From contig NZ_JAERJR010000019.1 of the NCBI RefSeq assembly GCF_018257515.1, positions 1 to 53,347 on the forward strand: a DNA stretch of 53,347 bases, given 5' to 3'. Numbering within the stretch: the first letter of the stretch is position 1; each line of letters opens with the position of its first letter. Shown here piece after piece: positions 18,150 to 26,063 of the stretch. Under the pieces are notes generated by a model. The model had not been told where the DNA came from, ran no database searches, and was given only the letters and a program-made list of their open reading frames with translations. The translations under genes and the position numbers were made by a program. Source of the DNA: Tatumella sp. JGM118 (GTDB lineage Bacteria > Pseudomonadota > Gammaproteobacteria > Enterobacterales > Enterobacteriaceae).

Positions 18150-18285
18150 CGCCCCCGGGAGTAGAAAAAACAGTCAATTAGCTGACTTATTCTGTTTATC
18201 TGCCAGGATTAAATCATCACTGAGGGCGAGACTCTAGCTGAGGCCTGAACACCAGGTGACCTGACCGAATAAGGAGAACGGCAGT

Positions 18286-19098
18286 ATGCTTAATCGCAAT
18301 GCACTATTTCTTAATACCATCCTGCTGGGGGGAACGACGGCGCAAAAGTTAGAGGCGGTGGCTGATGCGGGTTTTGCGCAAGCAGAACTGTGGCAGCAGG
18401 ATGTGCAGGAGACCGGGGGGGATACGGAAGGGATCCGGCACCACCTCAGTTCGCTGGGTATCTCATTGACGGATTACCAGGTACTGCTGGATTTTGATGG
18501 TGCTGCGGATGTACATCGGGAAATTAAACGTCAGCAGGCGCTGGAAATCCTCGATACTGCCGTCAAAGTGGGGGCAGATACGGTACTGGTGCCAGCCAAT
18601 ACTGAACGCGGATGTTTGCCGGACAAAATAGTCAGTGACCTGCAATGGCTCACTGAGCAGGCTGTCGGGAGAAATCTGCGTATTGCTTATGAGGCGATGT
18701 GCTGGAGCACCTGTGTTAATACCACCCCTGAAGCTCTGAAGATTATTAATGAGGTCGACTCCCCGGCATTAGGGTTAGTGATCGATGCTTTTCATATTTT
18801 TGCCCTGCAACGTACGGTGGCTGACCTGGCGGAGGTTCCGGCAGAAAAAATATTTCTGGTGCAGTTATCAGATGTCAGTGATATTCCGGATAAACAGCAA
18901 CTGATTGATATTGCAAGGCATCAACGCTTATTGCCCGGAGACGGGGTCTTCCCGTTACAGCAACTGCTGGCCTGTCTGCGGGAAAAGCAGTATCAGGGCC
19001 CTCTGGGGCTGGAAGTGTTTAATGACGAACTTAAGAAACAACCGCCGGCGGATGTGGCCCGGCAGGCGATGGCCGCATTACGCCGCATGATTGTCTGA
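18286..19098 (+). CDS. TIM-barrel protein, 3-dehydroshikimate-dehydratase-like
   Basis: A 270-residue (beta/alpha)8 protein of the sugar-phosphate isomerase/epimerase superfamily. The closest pattern I recognise is 3-dehydroshikimate dehydratase (QuiC/QsuB N-terminal domain), which turns dehydroshikimate into protocatechuate. The four metal ligands of that family fall in place: Glu136 (AYEAMCW), Asp167 (VIDAFHI), Gln193 (VQLSDV) and Glu243 (GLEVFND). His170, the RHQRLLPGDG loop (211-220) and AELWQQD (33-39) also match. The start is firm (AAGGAG, 9-nt spacing). It stands divergent from kdp. The neighbouring yjbQ is unrelated in pathway. I see no protocatechuate-cleaving genes nearby, so its product may have another use, or it may be a related isomerase. 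Confidence 0.75.
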   Translation: MLNRNALFLNTILLGGTTAQKLEAVADAGFAQAELWQQDVQETGGDTEGIRHHLSSLGISLTDYQVLLDFDGAADVHREIKRQQALEILDTAVKVGADTVLVPANTERGCLPDKIVSDLQWLTEQAVGRNLRIAYEAMCWSTCVNTTPEALKIINEVDSPALGLVIDAFHIFALQRTVADLAEVPAEKIFLVQLSDVSDIPDKQQLIDIARHQRLLPGDGVFPLQQLLACLREKQYQGPLGLEVFNDELKKQPPADVARQAMAALRRMIV

Positions 19099-19210
19099 GG
19101 CGTCGCCCCTGTTTCCCTGGCAGACCTGATCCGTGTTAAAACGGTCATCAGCCCGTGCAGAAATCAGCACGTCACACTGACTGAAGTAAATACCGGAGAA
19201 GGGGGTTGTG

Positions 19211-19636
19211 ATGTGGGTACAGAAAGAAATCAGGCTGAAGCCGCGCCAGCGCGGTTTTCATTTGATCACTCATGAAATCGAAAATGCATTGAGCGACATC
19301 CGCTGGCCAGCGGTCGGTCTGCTGCATCTGTTTATTAAACATACTTCGGCATCACTGACCATTAATGAAAATGCGGACCCTACCGTACGGGGCGATTTTG
19401 AACGTTTTTTCAATCATGCCGTGCCGGAAAATGCTCCGTTTTATCAGCATACCTATGAAGGCAGCGATGATATGCCGGCTCATCTGAAAAGCAGCCTGCT
19501 GGGCGCTGAACTGACGGTCCCGGTGTCCGGCAGACAGCTGAACCTGGGAACCTGGCAGGGGATCTATCTGTGTGAGCATCGTGATCATGGTGGCAGCCGG
19601 ACGCTGGTGCTGACATTACAGGGTTCGGACGACTGA
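19211..19636 (+). CDS. yjbQ: YjbQ (UPF0047) family protein
   Basis: A 141-residue protein of the UPF0047/YjbQ family, often labelled a secondary thiamine-phosphate synthase because some members can replace ThiE weakly. The conserved blocks LLHLFIKHTSASLTINENAD, PTVRGDFERFF, YEGSDDMPAHLKSSLLG and GTWQGIYLCEHRDHGGSR are all present. I start at ATG 19211 (MWVQKEI, as in E. coli), not at the GTG one codon before. A purine-rich ribosome site (GGAGAAGGGGG) precedes it. The true in vivo role of the family remains unclear. Confidence 0.92.
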   Translation: MWVQKEIRLKPRQRGFHLITHEIENALSDIRWPAVGLLHLFIKHTSASLTINENADPTVRGDFERFFNHAVPENAPFYQHTYEGSDDMPAHLKSSLLGAELTVPVSGRQLNLGTWQGIYLCEHRDHGGSRTLVLTLQGSDD

Positions 19637-19680
19637 TCTCCCGGGACGTCACCTTCCCCGCAGCCTTTCTGTGGGTGACT

Positions 19681-19960
19681 GCCATTAACGGGGCGGCAGC
19701 GCCTGCCTTCGTACTGCTCCGCAGTTAACACTCAGGGAAATCAGACAGTGTAGCGGGTAGTCGCGCTGCCGGGAAATGATGCCATCAACGGGGCAACAGC
19801 GCCTGCCTTTGTTCGGGTTTGCGGTTAACCGGGAGGGAAATCAAAAGGTGTGGCGGACAGTCGCGCTGCCGGTAAGCGATGCCATTCACGGTGGCGCAGA
19901 GCGTCTTCGTATTGTTCCGCAGTTAACGTTCAGGGAAATCAGACAGGGTAGTGGTGAGTT
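19681..19960 (+). repeat. 100-bp tandem repeat, 2.8 copies
   Basis: Units begin GCCATT or GCCATC at 19681, 19781 and 19881, with an exact 100-bp period. Each contains GCGCCTGCCTT(T/C)GT or a variant, GCAGTTAAC/GCGGTTAAC, GGGAAATCA and GTCGCGCTGCCGG. A 93-codon ORF over the second and third units has no family match and is an artefact of the array. The rest of 19637-20058 holds no gene. Confidence 0.85.
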
Positions 19961-20058
19961 ATTTTTTAGCGGAGATGATTTTCAGGGACGCTGGCCGGTG
20001 AATAAGCCGACCGGCGGCGGAACGGGGAGAGCAGATTACAGCTATCCCCGGAAATAAC

Positions 20059-20358
20059 TTAATGATCCGCCGGGGCAGGGTGGGCAGGTTTTTCAGGCAG
20101 AGGTAATACCTCCACTTTGACCTGATAGTTTCCAGCTGCGGTCTGAGGCACCTGAGCGACCAGGTTTTTCAGGGTTTCTGCCGGAGTCGTGGTGGTTTCA
20201 GTGGCAGCGTACAGTGGCATCGGACGCGGTGGCATCATGCCATGCTTGTGCGGACCGAAGACGTCCGGGTGCGGATCTGCCTGACCTTGCGGAGCAGCGG
20301 ATGCCAGCGCAGAAACCAGAAGCAGGGGGGCTGAAAGATAAATCGCGAACTGTTTCAT
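20059..20358 (-). CDS. Small His/Met/Pro-rich exported protein
   Basis: A 99-residue protein with a typical Sec signal peptide (cleavage likely after ALASA, about residue 22). The mature part opens with a low-complexity segment rich in His, Met and Pro (HPDVFGPHKHGMMPPRPMP), then a short ordered part ending in HPAPADH. I do not recognise the family. The His/Met pattern would suit binding of copper or another metal, but this is inference. Start ATG 20358 has AGGAGT 6 nt upstream. It is divergent from a solute-binding protein of the iron/cobalamin type, which makes a metal link slightly more attractive. Confidence 0.7.
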   Translation of the reverse strand: MKQFAIYLSAPLLLVSALASAAPQGQADPHPDVFGPHKHGMMPPRPMPLYAATETTTTPAETLKNLVAQVPQTAAGNYQVKVEVLPLPEKPAHPAPADH

Positions 20359-20651
20359 AATCAACTCCTGAGTGTAAATTCACAGACAGCATCGTGAATT
20401 ATTCCCCGCGTCTCAATCACATTTGCGGGATGTTTACGCAATTTTCATTATCCAGACAGTTATTGCTGAAACACGGTTTTCTGACACACTCAGAGACAGA
20501 AATACAATAAAAGTGTCCGGACCGCACAGTTTCAGCGTCATCCTGCAGGCACATCCGTCACTTGCCCGGAGTCTTTGGAGTTGTTATACAGAGAGTCTTA
20601 CCCGTGTAAGCCGATAACTCTCCCTGCCGGGACGCCATAACAGGTACTATT

Positions 20652-21686
20652 TTGAAAAAGCAGACACTTTTACGCAGCGGATTTCCCCTCACGGCCCTGA
20701 TCCTGTCACTCTCAGTGCTTTCTCCGGCATTACCGGCAAAGACGGTCACCGATGATGCCGGCCACCGGGTGGAGATACCTGATACCGCCAACCGTATTGC
20801 GGATGGCTGGTTTGCACACCATTCCTTACTGATGACGCTGGGAGCAGGGGATCGTATTGTCGCGACAGTCAATCATCCCCGGGACCGGCCCTGGATGTTT
20901 AAAATACAGCCGTCACTGAATCAGGCATTACAGACCCCCGGACATGCGTTTTCCAGCGAGGCGCTGGTTTTGCGCCATGTGGATGTGGTCTTCGTGCCGG
21001 AGAATGACCCGGCCGCCAACAGTTACCGGCAGGCGGGTATTCCTGTTGTGATGATGGGTTTTACAGATTTTCCATCAATGGAACGTTCACTGCAGACGAC
21101 TGCCGAAGTCGTGGGTACGCCGCTGGCGCTTCAAAGAGCGGCAGAATATAACCGCTACCTTAACCAACAGATCGCGGTCATTGGTCAAAGAACCCGTACG
21201 CTGACCGCGCAGCAACGGCCGACAGTTTTACATATTCAGTCCCTGCACCCGTTGAAGGTGGATGGCAGGAATACACTGATCAATACCTGGATCACATTGG
21301 CCGGCGGACGCAATGTCGCAGAAAGCGTCGATGGTAATATGAAAGAGATCACGCCGGAACAGGTGCTGGCATGGCAACCGGATTATATTATTCTCGATGC
21401 CGGTGCTGGCACCCTTGCGCAGTCACCTTACCGGGATCTGTTCAGTCAGTTACGGGCGGTAAAACTGAATCACGTCGTCCGTAACCCTTCCGGGGTCTTT
21501 CCCTGGGATCGTTATGGGACGGAGGTCGCCCTGCAGATCCCGTGGGCGGCGAGATTGTTCCACCCGGATCTGTTTCCTGAGATCAATATGATCCGTCAGA
21601 CTCAGGATTTCTACCGGCAGTTCTTCAATTATCCGCTGACGGAGTCGCAGGCGAAACGGATCCTCGATGCTCAGCCTCCGGGCTGA
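20652..21686 (+). CDS. Periplasmic iron-siderophore/cobalamin-type binding protein
   Basis: A 344-residue precursor with a Sec signal peptide (cleavage near residue 29) and the two-lobed FecB/BtuF-type (peripla_BP_2) fold: TVTDDAGHRVEIPDTANRI (about 31-49) is the usual first strand, ALVLRHVDVVFVPE the 'P.lE.l..l.PDlV' block, and ITPEQVLAWQPDYIILDAG (about 237-255) the C-terminal lobe. It begins with TTG. No permease or ATPase gene is adjacent, so it is an orphan that must use a transporter encoded elsewhere or act otherwise. The ligand cannot be read from sequence. Confidence 0.85.
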   Translation: MKKQTLLRSGFPLTALILSLSVLSPALPAKTVTDDAGHRVEIPDTANRIADGWFAHHSLLMTLGAGDRIVATVNHPRDRPWMFKIQPSLNQALQTPGHAFSSEALVLRHVDVVFVPENDPAANSYRQAGIPVVMMGFTDFPSMERSLQTTAEVVGTPLALQRAAEYNRYLNQQIAVIGQRTRTLTAQQRPTVLHIQSLHPLKVDGRNTLINTWITLAGGRNVAESVDGNMKEITPEQVLAWQPDYIILDAGAGTLAQSPYRDLFSQLRAVKLNHVVRNPSGVFPWDRYGTEVALQIPWAARLFHPDLFPEINMIRQTQDFYRQFFNYPLTESQAKRILDAQPPG

Positions 21687-21722
21687 CCGGTGACGGCTCC
21701 GGTTCTGCGGAGCAGTTCATGC

Positions 21723-22787
21723 TCATGCCAGCGGGGTCGTCCAGCGCGTCGCTTTGATATCGACGACAAACCGGTATTTAATCTCCCCGGCCAGCATCCG
21801 GCGAAAAGCCTCTTCTATCGCTTCACCGGTGATAACTTCTACCTCTGCGGTGATCACGTGTTGGCCACAAAACGCCAGCATATCGCGGGTCTCTGCAATG
21901 CTGCCAATCGAGGTGCCGGAAATACTTAACCGGCGGAAAACCATCGGGGTGATTTCCGGCCCCGGGTGCGGTGTATCCGGAATTCCCACCAGTACCAGTT
22001 GACCATTGGTTTTCAGTGTCCGGAGATAAGGGTCCAGAGAATGGGGTGCGGCCACACAGTCCAGTATCAGGTCCAACTGTTGCGCGCAGCCGGCCATTTG
22101 TTGCGGATCACTGGAGATGACGACATTGCAGGCACCGAGACGTCGTGCATCTTCACCTTTTGCCGGAGAGGTGGTGAATAATGTCACTTCAGCGCCCATA
22201 GCACTGGCAAGTTTGATCGCCATGTGTCCGAGTCCACCCAGCCCAACGACGCCGACTTTCTGTCCTGGTTGCAGATTGAAGTGTTTCAGTGGCGACCAGA
22301 CGGTAACCCCGGCGCAAAGCAGGGGAGCCACGGCATGAAGCGGCAGATTTTCCGGGACGGGCACCACAAAATGCTGATCGACAATAATCTGTTCAGCATA
22401 TCCGCCACGGGTGAGCTCTCCGGTATAGCGATCTATGCCGTTGTAGGTCGGAGTAAATCCCTGTTCACAATATTGTTCTTCCTGCTGATGGCAGAAATGG
22501 CAGTGCCCGCAGGCATCTACCATCACACCCACACCGACGATATCTCCGGGCCGGTGGCCGGTGACCGCCGAACCTGTTTCAAGTACCCGGCCGACGATTT
22601 CATGCCCGGGCACCAGCGGATAATGACTGGCTCCCCATTCATTCCTGGCCATATGTAAATCTGAATGGCAAACACCGCAATACAGAATATCAATACGGAC
22701 ATCGCCTTTCTGCAGAGGACGTAGTGAAGAGGTTCCACACTCCAGAGGGGCTTGCGGATTTCGGGCGATAATAGCGTTTATTTGCAT
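21723..22787 (-). CDS. Zinc-dependent NADP(H) alcohol/aldehyde dehydrogenase, YahK-like
   Basis: A 354-residue medium-chain dehydrogenase. Catalytic zinc ligands are in CGVCHSDLH and GHE; the structural zinc site is the four cysteines in CGHCHFCHQQEEQYC. The cofactor loop GLGGLGHMAIKLA (about 181-193) is of the type using NADP(H). It most resembles E. coli YahK, which reduces a broad range of aldehydes, and differs from it by a short C-terminal tail. It faces the HxlR regulator gene across 76 bp containing a perfect palindrome, so it is probably that regulator's target. It converges on the binding-protein gene. Confidence 0.9.
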   Translation of the reverse strand: MQINAIIARNPQAPLECGTSSLRPLQKGDVRIDILYCGVCHSDLHMARNEWGASHYPLVPGHEIVGRVLETGSAVTGHRPGDIVGVGVMVDACGHCHFCHQQEEQYCEQGFTPTYNGIDRYTGELTRGGYAEQIIVDQHFVVPVPENLPLHAVAPLLCAGVTVWSPLKHFNLQPGQKVGVVGLGGLGHMAIKLASAMGAEVTLFTTSPAKGEDARRLGACNVVISSDPQQMAGCAQQLDLILDCVAAPHSLDPYLRTLKTNGQLVLVGIPDTPHPGPEITPMVFRRLSISGTSIGSIAETRDMLAFCGQHVITAEVEVITGEAIEEAFRRMLAGEIKYRFVVDIKATRWTTPLA

Positions 22788-22796
22788 AACAGACCT

Positions 22797-22813
22797 TTGT
22801 CAGGCTCTGACAA
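22797..22813. promoter_or_regulatory. Perfect palindrome, candidate HxlR operator
   Basis: TTGTCAG GCT CTGACAA: a 7-bp inverted repeat around 3 bp, placed in the divergent gap 9 nt before the dehydrogenase start and 50 nt before the regulator start. Dimeric winged-helix regulators usually bind such sites. Confidence 0.6.
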
Positions 22814-22863
22814 GCAGAGCAGTCACTAAAAGAGGGGGCTCACTATAAATAGAAGGTTTCTGT

Positions 22864-23319
22864 ATGGATAGCAGTTACCATATGGTGACCATAAAAAACG
22901 ATGAGGTTAAAATGCCGGATTGGGTGGACGGAAAAGTCTATTTTTATGCAGATTCAGGGCCGCGCCGGCTGATGGATCTGTTCTCTGTAAAATGGAGCAG
23001 TATGGTGTTGCATGCACTTTGGCATTGGCCGGAAGGACGAGCCCGGCCAGGAGAGCTGCAACGCAGTCTGCAGGGAATTTCGAAGAAAATGTTATTGCAG
23101 ACGCTCAAAGAGCTGGAAATCCGCGGACTGATCCATCGCCAGGTTTTTCAGGTGATCCCGCCTAAAGTGGAGTATTCACTCACCCCGCTGGGGAAAACCC
23201 TTGCAGGGCCGATTGAGCAACTCTATCAGTGGGGACTGGAGCACCGGCAGGCTTTGGATGAGATGTCAGAGAATAGACGAAAGCATACGGAGGCCAGCGC
23301 GTCCGGGGATTTGCGATAA
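22864..23319 (+). CDS. HxlR-family transcription regulator
   Basis: A 151-residue winged-helix regulator. Signatures are LFSVKWSSMVLHAL (about 38-51), RPGELQRSLQGISKKMLLQTLKELE (about 61-85) as the DNA-binding helices, and PPKVEYSLTPLGKTL (about 99-113) as the wing. The N-terminal cysteine that redox-sensing HxlR proteins use is absent, and the whole protein has no cysteine, so it should not sense electrophiles by thiol chemistry. The ribosome site GAAGG is 6 nt before the ATG. Being divergent from the aldehyde dehydrogenase suggests local control of it. Confidence 0.9.
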   Translation: MDSSYHMVTIKNDEVKMPDWVDGKVYFYADSGPRRLMDLFSVKWSSMVLHALWHWPEGRARPGELQRSLQGISKKMLLQTLKELEIRGLIHRQVFQVIPPKVEYSLTPLGKTLAGPIEQLYQWGLEHRQALDEMSENRRKHTEASASGDLR

Positions 23320-23406
23320 ACCGTATCAGAAGCAACGACTCACTGCCCGCTTTCAATGGGCAGTGAGTGCATCAGCCTGGCCGGATAAGAGCCGGACCGG
23401 CGGGGA

Positions 23407-23826
23407 TCAGCGGCGTGAAAGGCTGTACTTACCGGCACCCAGCAGCATAATGAACAGGCCACCAAAGAAGTACAGAGCTTCTGTTTCCAGTGCCCAGGCA
23501 CCGACATTGGTGGTGTCGAAAAACTTTCCGCCCGCGACCAGAACCACGGCAAAGACCAGGTTGATGGCATAGACCAGACCCGCCAGACGGGTCCAGACAC
23601 CCAGAATGATCAGCACCGGAGCAATCACTTCACCGATGTACGCCCCGTAGGCGACAAAGCCCGGCAACCCGTGTGCTGCCAGCATCGGCTTAATCCAGTC
23701 GACCCCGTGTTCCAGTTTAAACACCCCGTGAAACAGCATCAGAATACCAAAAACCAGTCGCAGCAGTAATTTAGCAAAATCGGGATGGTTAACCGCGTTA
23801 TCGAAACTATCAATTAATTTATTCAT
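23407..23826 (-). CDS. DoxX-family membrane protein
   Basis: A 139-residue protein with four hydrophobic helices (about 19-37, 56-77, 79-102 and 113-130), typical of DoxX. LLLRLVFGILMLFHG (about 20-34) and the GAYIGEVIAPVLIILG block are family hallmarks. DoxX proteins are loosely tied to redox stress and quinone metabolism, without a fixed activity. It has a strong ribosome site (AGGGGG). It converges on the HxlR gene, 87 bp away; DoxX and HxlR genes are often neighbours. Confidence 0.88.
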   Translation of the reverse strand: MNKLIDSFDNAVNHPDFAKLLLRLVFGILMLFHGVFKLEHGVDWIKPMLAAHGLPGFVAYGAYIGEVIAPVLIILGVWTRLAGLVYAINLVFAVVLVAGGKFFDTTNVGAWALETEALYFFGGLFIMLLGAGKYSLSRR

Positions 23827-24033
23827 AAGACCCCCTAAAAAAAAGATAAATTACCCGAACTGCTATTAAAACATCACCTGGTTTTTTTGAAAGACAGCAT
23901 CAAAAAATTAGAGTGACCCGGGGCTCCCGGTATCCACCGGCTCTGCCGGGAGGTCTGTTGGTGATAACAGGGCACGTTCGCTGAAAAAAATACAGGGGGG
24001 TGACGATCCTTTCACCGTGGTGCCTGTTTTACT

Positions 24034-24087
24034 GTCAGGCAGGTCAGGCAGGTCAGGCAGGTCAGGCAGGTCAGGCAGGTCAGGCAG
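24034..24087 (+). repeat. 9-bp minisatellite (GTCAGGCAG x6)
   Basis: Six perfect copies of GTCAGGCAG. Since the unit is a multiple of three, a minus-strand ORF (23908-24102) through it encodes repeated Leu-Pro-Asp, but that ORF has no family and no convincing ribosome site. The wider gap 23827-24386 shows no gene; 24088-24200 is very GC-rich. Confidence 0.9.
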
Positions 24088-24386
24088 GTCGCGGCACGGC
24101 ACGGCGAGCGGCCCGGAGATGACCCGCTGGCAGTGCCAGCAAAACAGGCCAGCGCCAGCGCTGAGGTAACACGGCGGCGCTGTGCCTTCACGGCGGACGG
24201 AGGGCTGCGGCTGATTTTTTAACGTAGAAAGACAAGAAGGTTTATCATTGAGCTAAACTTACTAAGGGAAACAGGCGGCGGTGTGAAGCCGGAAAGCCGA
24301 CGTGTCCCGGACCATACCGACGCATCCCGGCCAGGGCGGGTTATCCGTCCCCCGGGTCATTCTGTAAACATAAGGAACATGTTGTG

Positions 24387-24707
24387 ATGCTGAAAACAGC
24401 ATTGTTATTTGTATTCACTGCCATCGCTGAAATTGTGGGCTGCTATTTGCCTTATCTGGTCCTGCGTGAGCATAAAAGTCACTGGCTGCTGGTCCCCGGA
24501 GCGGTCAGCCTGGTGATCTTCGCCTGGTTACTGACTTTCCATCCGGCCGCTGCCGGGCGGACCTATGCTGCCTATGGCGGGGTGTATATTTGTGTTGCTC
24601 TGGCGTGGCTCAGGATTGCAGAAGGGGTCGCATTAACCCGCTGGGATATGGCCGGTGCGTGTGTGGCGCTGGCGGGAATGCTCATTATTGTCTGCCAGCC
24701 ATCCTGA
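24387..24707 (+). CDS. ynfA: YnfA (UPF0060) small membrane protein
   Basis: A 106-residue protein with four transmembrane helices, similar in length and sequence to E. coli YnfA. The blocks [34 protein letters not shown] and [15 protein letters not shown] are diagnostic. The family is distantly related in shape to small multidrug-resistance transporters, and drug efflux has been suggested for it. I start at ATG 24387, since the GTG one codon earlier gives no homology gain; AAGGA sits 10 nt before it. Confidence 0.93.
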   Translation: MLKTALLFVFTAIAEIVGCYLPYLVLREHKSHWLLVPGAVSLVIFAWLLTFHPAAAGRTYAAYGGVYICVALAWLRIAEGVALTRWDMAGACVALAGMLIIVCQPS

Positions 24708-24802
24708 TGACCCATTGAATCTTACCTTCGGGCAGGTATCGCCCTCTCGTCCGGCGTGGAGATGGCATTCTGCCGGGCACCACCTTTTTTCGGAGATCCT
24801 CT

Positions 24803-25627
24803 ATGCAGTCAATTGAATCAGTCTGCGGCTTATCACGACTGACGTCTGTTATCGGAGATCCGATAGCCCGTGTCCGTTCTCCTGGTCTGGTTAACCGGAT
24901 GCTGGAACAACAGCAACGTGAAAATGTACTGATGATCCCCATGCATGTTACCGCACATGGCTTACCGGACCTGCTGGCGGGGCTCAGACATTGTCAGAAT
25001 TTTGCCGGAGCGATCATCGCTCAGCCGCACCAGCAGTCGGTGTATCAATGGCTGGACAATGTCAGTCCGGCCGTACAAATGACAGGAACCTGTAATGTTA
25101 TCCGCCGTTCCCCGGAAGGCACCCTCAGCGGCACGTTGCTGGAGGGCGATGGATTTATTACCGGACTGCGTCAGCAGGGGATCGATGTGGCCGGAAAGCG
25201 TGTCTATCTGGCCGGGGCGGGGTTTTCGGCCAGTGCGATTGCCCATGCTCTGGCCGGACAGGGGGTGACAGAGCTTATCCTTTACAACCGTACCGGGGAA
25301 AAAGAGGTACAACTGGCCGAAAGCCTGTCCAGAAACCATCCCGGGCTGGTCGTGATCCACGGCACCGAAGCGCCGGCACATTGCGATATTGCGATCAATG
25401 CGACGCCGGCAGGTAAAGGGGACGACAGCCAGCAGGCATTTTCACTGGCAGGACTGGCCGCCGGTACGCTGGTATGCGATACGGTGATCTACCCGCAGAT
25501 GACCCCATTATTACAGGCCGCCGAAGGGGCAGGGATGCAGACGCACCATGGTGAATATACGTTAATGGCGCAGTTAGCACTGATGATCTCTTATATGCTG
25601 GACCCGCTGAACAGCGATGATCAGTAA
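24803..25627 (+). CDS. Shikimate-dehydrogenase-like protein lacking the Lys-Asp pair
   Basis: A 274-residue protein with the AroE/YdiB two-domain fold. Matching landmarks are GDPIARVRSP (18-27), GTCNVI (95-100), the dinucleotide loop GAGFSASA (138-145), YNRTGEKE, INATPAG and the C-terminal EYTLMAQLALM. The catalytic lysine of AroE (in 'VTVPFK') is replaced by Gln77 (AQPHQQ), and the catalytic aspartate (in 'NTDG') aligns with Glu114 (LLEGDG). It is therefore unlikely to be the housekeeping shikimate dehydrogenase. It may use another substrate or be a paralogue such as those near quinate or antibiotic loci. The start has GGAGAT 8 nt upstream. It stands alone. Confidence 0.85.
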   Translation: MQSIESVCGLSRLTSVIGDPIARVRSPGLVNRMLEQQQRENVLMIPMHVTAHGLPDLLAGLRHCQNFAGAIIAQPHQQSVYQWLDNVSPAVQMTGTCNVIRRSPEGTLSGTLLEGDGFITGLRQQGIDVAGKRVYLAGAGFSASAIAHALAGQGVTELILYNRTGEKEVQLAESLSRNHPGLVVIHGTEAPAHCDIAINATPAGKGDDSQQAFSLAGLAAGTLVCDTVIYPQMTPLLQAAEGAGMQTHHGEYTLMAQLALMISYMLDPLNSDDQ

Positions 25628-26063
25628 GTTTTCTGCCGTTGCCCGCTAAAAAACGGCACTTCCCCGAAAAAGTGTCACCGGCACTGACCCTGTTTGTCCC
25701 CCGTGACGGGGGACAAAAAACACAGACCCCCTGAGCAACCCCCGGGTTTTCGTATCAGACAGGGCGGGGAGATCACCTGCCCGTCAGCGGTAGTTTACTG
25801 AAAAATAATCCGTTTATTTATTGTTATCTTCCCCGCCAGGCTCTCTTCTGCGTATCGCCGTGGATCATCACTTTTTCCTCTGGATAACCGTCAGAGTTTT
25901 TTTCGTGGTTCTGACAATAAATTTCGTACTTTCCAGACCCGCCTGATTTCGTTGAAAGTAAGCACAGTCACACCGCGACTCACAGGATCGGCCGGGCTCA
26001 GGGTATCACGGTCATTTTCCGGGACGGTCCCGGTCGCAATTTTATTCCAGCCGGAGGTTATTT
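25628..26063. other. Intergenic region with a strong hairpin
   Basis: Contains TTGTCCCCC (25694-25702) / GGGGGACAA (25708-25716), a 9-bp stem about 70 nt past the previous gene. It is followed by A, not T, on the plus strand, so it is not a classical terminator for either direction. Nothing else is recognised until the GGAGG ribosome site before 26064. Confidence 0.5.

Noticed and set aside
19776-20057. 93-codon ORF after yjbQ
   Set aside because: It lies in the 100-bp tandem array and has no homology.
23908-24102. Minus-strand ORF with Leu-Pro-Asp repeats
   Set aside because: It arises from the 9-bp minisatellite, without a clear ribosome site or homology.
25694-25716. Intrinsic terminator after the shikimate-dehydrogenase-like gene
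   Set aside because: The stem is strong but is followed by A rather than T on the plus strand, and by no T run on the minus strand.
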